Of a stretch of DNA of 64,000 nt, positions 57,732-64,000 are shown in pieces. The stretch comes from Gonioctena quinquepunctata (lineage: Eukaryota > Arthropoda > Insecta > Coleoptera > Chrysomelidae). Made by a program: the position numbers and the translations under genes. Position 1 is the first letter of the stretch; each line of letters begins with the position of its first letter. The notes beneath the pieces are model-generated. The model was not told the DNA's origin. It saw only the letters and a list, made by a program, of their open reading frames with translations, and made no database searches. Where the stretch lies: NCBI GenBank assembly GCA_018342105.1, contig JAFIRS010001442.1:248001-312000 (forward strand). The letters run 5' to 3'.

Positions 57732-57924
57732 AATACCACACGAGCTTCAAAATTATCTGGCATTTCCCTCAAGGTTCCCTGCAAACAAATAAAGTCGTCA
57801 AGTTTTCAGGAAAATCACTGCGCTTCGCGCTCGTGATTTTTTAACCTGAAAAACTTGACTCCTTCATTTGTTTGCAACGAACCTATCGGGAAATACCCGA
57901 TAATTTTGAAGCTCTTGTGGTATT
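57732..57924. repeat. 193-bp imperfect palindrome, centre GCGCTTCGCGC
   Basis: Arms of about 95 bp: AATACCACACGAGCTTCAAA on the left against its near-complement on the right, continuing through GCAAACAAAT and TCAAGTTTTTCAGG. About 85% pairing by eye. Confidence 0.9.
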
Positions 57925-57934
57925 ATAAGTGATA

Positions 57935-58032
57935 ATTTTATGACAATCGAAAGCTTGTTCCTTGGTAACATCCCGAAGCCGAAGGCTGAGGGCTGTTACC
58001 AAGCAACAAGCTTCAGAAATTTGTCATAAAAT
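57935..58032. repeat. 98-bp imperfect palindrome, centre GAAGCCGAAGGCTG
   Basis: Outer ATTTTATGACAA / TTGTCATAAAAT, inner AAGCTTGTTCCTTGGTAACA against its complement with one mismatch. Confidence 0.9.
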
Positions 58033-58189
58033 AAGAGGCATATTCGGCGGGAAATTTTTGACAAAAAAATTTATAACTCAACACAATGAAACATTTATTT
58101 ATTTATTAAAAGTACAGTTAGTAAAAGTACAATTATTAAAATTCAACTTAACATTAGATTCGTTGCTGTTCTCTACTATAGAAGATCTA

Positions 58190-59241
58190 TTACCACGCAA
58201 TATTTATGATCTTGTTGTGGTGTTCTTGATCGAGATTCAAGTATGGTTTCATAGAATTTTGATTGCTATGACCAGTAATTTTTAGCAATTGTTGTTCTTC
58301 TACACCACTTTTTGCCAATTCGCTAACAGCAGTTGATCTATTCGAGTGATTTGTTATCTCTTGTCCTTTACATTCAAGCCAATTGCCTCAGCAGCAGATT
58401 TAGTCCATCCATTTATTGTATTTCTTCCAACAGGTACATTATCGTACCATTTGTCATTTTTCCAGTGTCGATTTGGTTTTGAGAACAGTCGTGGTGAGGT
58501 AATATTGTCGCCTCGTTTTGATATCAGTTTATGAAAAAGACGTACAGGGCAGTTTTGTCTTTCACTATTGGGAACCAACCATTTACTACTTGTACAGCTT
58601 TCAGAACCACCTTGGCACGTTTTTCTGAACACCGGATTGTATTCAATGCCATTTGTTAGAGAGTCATCGTTATATTTCTCGATTTGAAAAAAATCCACCA
58701 GACAAGCAACTGCCTCTCCTCCTCGTCTCGCTATTTCTAAAGCAGCAATATGGTAAAATTTACAAATAATACCTTCAGGAGTATTTTCATCCCATAGAAA
58801 TATTATTTTGTTAACTTCAGAAAAATTTAACGAAACTGAACTGAACTTACGTTTACATGGATCTGCTTGTAGTTTCTTCCTGATTGCATCGCGGGCATTT
58901 CGGGCTGGTTTAAATACTGTATTGTTAAACGGGTCAATCATAATATTATAGTCAGTATAGTACTTTTCTTCCAAAAGTTTGCACGAAACGTTCCACATTG
59001 TCTTCACCGTTGCTTCTTTAAATTCGGTCCCGTCTTTCTTTCTCATATTGACCGCCCAATCTTTTAGTATCAACGCCAATTCTTTCAAGCTTCTATGTTC
59101 ATTTAATTCATATTCTCGTTCGCAGCAAAATTCCATAAATATTCCCCAAATATATGTGTGACTGTAGGTTGTATTTCTGGTAATTTTTTCTTTGATAAGC
59201 GCATTTATAGTTTGAACATTCGCATTGCCAAAACGTGACAT
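58190..59241 (-). pseudogene. Crypton tyrosine recombinase, one frameshift
   Basis: ATG at 59241. The N-terminal region (TYIWGIFMEFCCEREYEL) is followed by the tyrosine-recombinase catalytic core: FYHIAALEIARRGGEAV with the first Arg, then KWYDNVPVGRNTINGW, which is typical of metazoan Cryptons. After the stop at 58354, a one-base shift gives ITNHSNRSTAVSELA (H-x-x-R), LLKITGHSNQNS (second His) and KPYLNLDQEHHNK (Tyr nucleophile) to TAA at 58190. Cryptons cut and join DNA by a circular intermediate without TIRs. Total about 350 residues; the only visible lesion is this frameshift. Confidence 0.85.
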
Positions 59242-60357
59242 TTTGAAATTTATTTGGAATGGTTGTCAAACTCAATCGTGATGTCATAGTGATTGATAAT
59301 TGCACTGAATGCAATTATCAGTGTAATGTTGACATTATTGGGTGAAATTGTTTCATATGACACAATAACAAAATTTGAATGGTTGTTAGAACTGTCAAAA
59401 AAATTTCACATTAATAATGTTTTGATTGGCCAAAACGTACATGAATGATTTGAATTGAAAGTTTCAATTGGTTTCTAGAAATGTTAAAAAATAATCAGTA
59501 GAATGTTATTATATCTTTTCAGTTGCACTTTCTTCAATTTCAACTCTTTTTTTTTGAAATCATTAATGATATTTGTATGAGCCAACTTGGTATCCATTTC
59601 AGTCTTCTTTATTCTTTCCAGGAATTTGTTTCGTATCCTATTCAGAGTCACTTTTACTTCTGTTGGAGTATCTTAGTTTTTTGGATTTGATCTGAATTTT
59701 CCATAAACTTGCCTTGTTTACGATCGCTAAATTCTTTCAACGGCTTTCCGTTTTTGTCCCTAATTCATTTCTGCAGTTTTTTGGATTCAGCTTTATCAAA
59801 GTTATATCGCCCATTAAAATTTGTGGAAGGAGATTCTTTCTACGATATTTTCAGTGATATATAACAAGGTGGGTAGTATTCAAAATAAACTTTTTGAAAA
59901 GAACTGGGTTTCCTGATGGACTTCTGAGTTTATAATGACAAGGTCTAAGATTTTGTCATCCTCATTTTTATATCGTTCTTCATTTTTAATTCGTATAATT
60001 GCATCAAATTAGAAGTTGCGTTCAGCCCCTACAACCACAAAAAATTTACATTCGACTTTATACAAGCCCATTTTTTATACAGAACTGTAAACAGTGCAGC
60101 AACATTAGTAAAAATACAAAAATTTAAATTAGTTTTGAAAATATCTGTATTTTAAAAATTAATCATTTTGGGACTCATATTCATGAGTTTTTTTTCTTAT
60201 CCACCACCACCATCTTTTCTGGAAGTAGGTAACACTTTTTTGAAATACCCTATAGGAAACTCGTCGAGATACACCAACTCACCTTAGTGTATTTTATGGA
60301 AAAATAGAAACAAAAAAACAATGGGGATGGTATATCGGATTTCCCCAGTATTATTCT
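59242..60357. other. Unassigned AT-rich stretch
   Basis: A short hairpin (59291-59317, TGATAATTGCA / TGCAATTATCA) lies just upstream of the Crypton start. No gene recognised. Confidence 0.35.
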
Positions 60358-60636
60358 TTAAAATCCCTTTAAATCGCTTAGAGAACAGACCATTATTTCC
60401 TTTGTTTCATAATGGAGTTCAAACTCGTTCCCAGTCGTATAAACAGCGACCCCGTAACTTTCATACGAACGTTTAAAATCCAGCAAACTTTCAAGAGTAC
60501 AGCGCGCATTCCATTGCGCGGCCTCTTTGTCGCGCCAATGAAACAATTGCAAGAGTGTCGTTGAATCGACCTTTAATTGAGAACGAAGAATGCAGAAAGA
60601 AACGTGTTTCTCATGGTGGGGTGGCGCAGGGTTCAC
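60358..60636 (-). other. Open frame of 92 codons, possible host exon
   Basis: Reads VSFCILRSQLKVDSTTLLQL, FHWRDKEAAQWNARCTLESL and FKRSYESYGVAVYTTGNEF in locally GC-richer DNA, which gives it a coding look. It has no recognised domain, and splice sites were not defined. Confidence 0.22.
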
Positions 60637-60700
60637 TAACAGGACCCCACCAGTTGATAATAAAATAATCGCTTCGGAGAAGTGATTACTCGATATTATC

Positions 60701-60800
60701 GAATCATAGTGTGTTTGTCGACCTGGAAAAAGCCTTTGATACAGGATTTTGAAGGATAGACTTGAACATTTGGGTGTGCGAAGTGTGGTACTAGATCTTT
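60701..60800 (+). pseudogene. Small LINE reverse-transcriptase relic
   Basis: Plus strand NHSVFVDLEKAFDT, then RIDLEHLGVRSVVLD: the 'VFVDLEKAFDTV......L...G' motif of non-LTR reverse transcriptases. Only about 30 residues remain. Confidence 0.55.
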
Positions 60801-61196
60801 AAAAAAAAATCTGAGAGAACGAAAATAAATATTTAAATTGAATAGATTATTGAGTAATATGAATAATAATAATAATAATAATATCGTCTTTATTATTTTC
60901 TTCCTTTTCAACGGTACAGTCATTAGAATAAAAATAAAAATATATAGCATATTTAACTTTGGAAGAAAATTAAAGGCGGAGTTCAATTTCAATAGTGACG
61001 AATCACCATGGAAATTGCTCTTCCACTCAACCTCGAACATATCGCTCAATGCTACTCTTAGGAATATAAAGGTAATCATTTATTTCCAATTGGTAAGAAA
61101 ATTAAAAAAAATAAACAATATAATCGCCATAGTTATGATTAGGGGTGATCTTAACATAGGGATGGATGAGATAGGTGGTTTGAATGTCAGAATCAG

Positions 61197-61345
61197 TTAC
61201 CGCAAAAGAAATTCAGTGAAATTATTTTTGAACTGATAAAGATTTTTCTGTTTGATTGAATCAGGAATGCCGAAACATCTCCTAAAAATCTCCAAACGAA
61301 ATATTGGAGTGGTAAGTCGGCCTTTGTGCCTTATATTAAGATTAT
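61197..61345 (-). pseudogene. LINE C-terminus, 3' side of a nested LINE insertion
   Basis: Minus strand from 61345: DVHNLNIRHKGRLTTP, IFRLEIFRRCFGIPDSIKQK, FKNNFTEFLLR and stop. It continues the frame that ends SFRT at 63789, so both belong to one LINE. The poly(A)-bearing plus-strand LINE lies between. Confidence 0.75.
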
Positions 61346-63713
61346 GCACGTCAGCCGTCGTCAAGCCGAGGCCTTCGCCATCACTCATGGCCTAGAACAA
61401 CTGGTCGAGCTACCAACCCGCATCCCTGATGTCAACAACCAGTCTGCCAATACACTAGATCTTTTCCTCACCACCAATCCTGACCCGTATAGAATAGAAG
61501 TTTGTGCCCCACTTGGAAACTCTGACCACACCCTCATCTCCACAACATGCTCTTTCCATTTACCATCGAGCTGCACAATACCACCCCGTCTCATGTGGCA
61601 TTACAATTCGGCCGACTGGGAAGGTCTTCGTATGTTTTTCTCAGCGTTTCCATGGAAGAGAGTTTGTTTCTCTTCAGTAGATCCAACACGATGTGCTGAG
61701 ACAATTTCTGAAATCATCATGTTGGGGATGCAAACTTACATACCGAATACCGAAAGAAGAACATCATCCGATAAGACCTGGTTTAACAGAAACTGCTCTA
61801 GAGCTGTGGCTTCCAAACAGGCAGCATACCATCGATGGCTAAAAAATCCGGGCCCTGAGACCAGAGCAGCATATGTCGAGGCTAGAGGCATATGTAAAGA
61901 GACAATAGAAAGCTCAAAAGATGCCCACAAAGCCAAAATAAGATCAAAACTTGCTGAATGTCCTAACGGATCCCGTTCATTTTGGTCTTTCAAAGCTGTG
62001 GGAAGAAATTTCAATACCAGCTCAATTCCTCCCCTAACCAAAGAAGATGGAACACTAGCAACGACTGCCCATGAAAAGCCAATATCTTTGCGCACCTATT
62101 TGCTGGAAATTCCACTCTGGATTCATCGGGAAAACAACCCCGAACATTACACCTATTGACAGTCACATGCCCGAGATCACCTTCGCCAACGTACTATCAG
62201 AAATATTTTGCTGGGTCTCAACACCAACAAAGCCTGTGGATCTGACGGAATCCCGCCGATTGTTCTCAAGAAATGTGCCCCGAACTAACACCTGTTCTTT
62301 GCAAGTTGTTCAACCACTCTTACAATTTGGGGTATTTCCGTCCAATTGGAAAATTGCAAGAGTACAGCCAGTCCCTAAAAAGGCAAAAGGCCCTACCTAG
62401 CAACTACAGACCTATCGCACTGCTATCTATTATTTCAAAGGTCATGGAAAAAGCCATCAACATCGAGCTCATGAAATATCTGGAAGACTCAGGAATTGTC
62501 AACGATAGGCAATATGGCTTCCGCCATCAGAGAACAACTGGTGACCTGCTCGCTTACGTCTCACATATATGGCAGCTATCTATTGAAAAGCATGGAGAAA
62601 CTTTAGCTGTGGCATTAGATATCTCCAAGGCGTTCGATCGAGTTTGGCACCAGGGACTCCTCGCCAAGCTTCCGTCTTATGGCTTGCCCCTCAGCTGTGT
62701 TCTCTGCTTGCTAGTTTTCTCTCAAACAGGTCTCTCCATGTAGTGGTCGATGGAGTTTCATCTGACACTCTACTCATAAATGCTGGTGTTCCGCAAGGAT
62801 CCATTCTCGCACCAACACTATTTCTACTTCACATCAACGACCTGTTGAAAGCAACTTCATGTCCAGTACACAGCTTTGCCGATGATAGTACCCTCCATAC
62901 CGCTTTCTCTTCCAGGGCCCCTATATCAGCCCGTGAAACCAGAAATGAACGAGGAAGAAATGTTAATAATATAAATATGGACTTGGCAACAATTCTCGAA
63001 TGGGGATCTAATAACTTGGTAGAATTCAATGCAAACAAAACACAAGCATGTCTTTTCTCTAGAAAAGCCGATCTCACTGTGCCTAACATAACTTTGTCAG
63101 GAGTAACCATACCACTGAAGCCATCCATATCGATGCTTGGTATTACTATCAGCAATAACCTTCCTGGGAAAATCACGTGAGGTCCATTGCCAAAAGTGCA
63201 TCCCAAAAACTTGGTTTTCTGTTTCGTGCCAAGAGCTATTTCACCCCCAGTCAGCTGCTTATGATCTATAAGGCACAGATCCGACCTGTCCTGGAATACT
63301 GTTCCCATATTTGGAGTGCGGCACCTAAACATATCCTGAGGCTATTGGATTCTGTCCAAAAAAGGGCAATTCGTCTCGTCGGTGATGCCTCGCTTACAAA
63401 CTCGCTCACTTGTCTGGAACACCGTAGAAAAGTTGGCGATTTGTCTCTATTTTATAGATATTTTCATGGGCGATGCTCTTCTGAAATATCAACAATCGTT
63501 CCTGCTTTGGCAGTCTCTTCGAGATTAACCCGTCAAGTTCAGTCATCACACCCCTTCGTGGTCACTTTGGAAACCTGCAGAACATCACTTTCCAAAGACT
63601 CGTTCATCCAACGAACAGCGAGGCTTTGGAACTCATTGCCTAGGGAGGTGTTCCCCGAGGCATACAACCTTCAGAAATTTAAGAAGAACACCAACTCCTA
63701 CCTTCTTCCCTAG
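61346..63713 (+). pseudogene. LINE ORF2: endonuclease end, reverse transcriptase, C-terminus
   Basis: The apurinic-type endonuclease end (TLDLFLTTNPDPYRIE, LGNSDHTLIS) is followed by the linker, then the reverse transcriptase: NYRPIALLSIISKVMEKAIN, QYGFRHQRTTGDLLAYVSH, VALDISKAFDRVWHQGLL, GVPQGSILAPTLFLLHINDL, VHSFADDSTLHTAF with the catalytic FADD, and GITISNN. The C-terminal frame (63177-63713) has AKSASQKLGFLFRAKSYF, YKAQIRPVLEYCSHIWSAAP, and ends NTNSYLLP. At least four frameshifts (near 62080, 62290, 62700 and 63177). Jockey/CR1-like. Confidence 0.9.
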
Positions 63714-63788
63714 GTTCCCATGATGTTCTCTGAACATTACAGGATATCCCTTTTCGTGGGAACCAGAACATAAAAAAAAAAAAAAAAA
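61346..63788 (+). mobile_element. LINE, 5'-truncated, poly(A) tail, inserted in another LINE
   Basis: Begins within the endonuclease domain and ends in a poly(A) run at 63772-63788. The left flank (to GCACGTCA) and right flank (from GTTCTAAAAG) join the host LINE frame with no target duplication of more than one base, which is unusual for target-primed insertion. Confidence 0.85.
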
Positions 63789-64000
63789 GTTCTAAAAGAA
63801 ATCTTTTCATGTAGGTAAGGAGGGTTTTTTTCCATGATTATTTTGTGGAATAAAGTGGCAGCATGTAGTTTTCTCCTATTTTCCATGTCTAACCATCCGA
63901 TAGCTTTCAATTTGTGAAATATTCTCTCTCTCTTTCGGATACCAAAAATAAATCGTAGGCACGAGTTCTGAACCTTTTGGATTTTCTGTTTGAACTGAAC
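63789..64000 (-). pseudogene. LINE reverse-transcriptase C-terminal region, 5' side of nested insertion
   Basis: Minus strand: KIQKVQNSCLRFIFGIRK, RERIFHKLKAIGWLDMENRR, KLHAATLFHKIIMEKNPPYL, HEKISFRT, uninterrupted. This is the region after the thumb in jockey-type reverse transcriptase. It runs off the window. Confidence 0.8.

Overview
This is AT-rich, repeat-dominated eukaryotic DNA, most likely from an insect genome (possibly a beetle or hemipteran; species not determined). The evidence is the mix of mobile elements: Tc1/mariner elements with TA target sites, piggyBac (TTAA), a hAT relic, a Crypton tyrosine recombinase, jockey/CR1-like LINEs with poly(A), and Penelope-like elements (PLEs) with a GIY-YIG domain. 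No host gene could be established. A few weak exon-like stretches lie at 40.7-45.0 kb and 60.4 kb. No tRNA, rRNA or CRISPR was seen.

Layout. 0-5 kb: a foldback repeat, a hAT deletion derivative with a perfect 8-bp target-site duplication (TSD), and LINE and PLE relics. 7.4-9.9 kb: a mariner-like element (7621-9613) inside a LINE. 10.1-18.5 kb: an approximately 530-bp repeat family (here 'family A') in head-to-tail arrays that flip orientation. One family A insertion (15-bp TSD) was hit by a LINE, and that LINE was hit by a second, larger family A insertion (12-bp TSD). A third copy sits at 19.66-21.03 kb (12-bp TSD). 21.2-23.7 kb: a pogo/Jerky-like transposase gene split by a 5'-truncated PLE (10-bp TSD). 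24.8-29.2 kb: a mariner relic split by a TA-flanked element that carries a CXC-domain fragment and a second array ('family B', approximately 680-bp units). 29.6-33.7 kb: inverted modular repeats enclosing a 471-bp satellite. 34.4-38.2 kb: a PLE with an inverted end (12-bp TSD), interrupted by a nearly complete piggyBac. 38.5-51.4 kb: PLE, LINE and mariner relics, a palindromic 20-bp minisatellite and a foldback element. 51.5-53.6 kb: a mariner-like element with very long terminal inverted repeats (TIRs), broken by one stop codon. 55-59.3 kb: a Crypton recombinase gene plus two Crypton-like fragments among long palindromes. 61.2-64 kb: one LINE inserted in another.

The main discovery candidate is families A and B. 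Both are non-coding. Each unit carries a hammerhead-ribozyme-like core (CUGAUGA, stem II, GAAA, closed by stems I and III). Both share a conserved stem-loop on the same strand downstream of the ribozyme. Both sit as tandem units ending in an inverted piece. Family A is flanked by 12-15-bp TSDs. The PLE at 34.4-38.1 kb shows the same signature (inverted end, 12-bp TSD, about 28 extra nucleotides at the inverted end, and its own hammerhead-like motif). The simplest reading is that A and B are retrozyme-like, non-autonomous passengers mobilised by Penelope-type reverse transcriptase. The sequence facts are direct observations; ribozyme activity and PLE mobilisation are inference.
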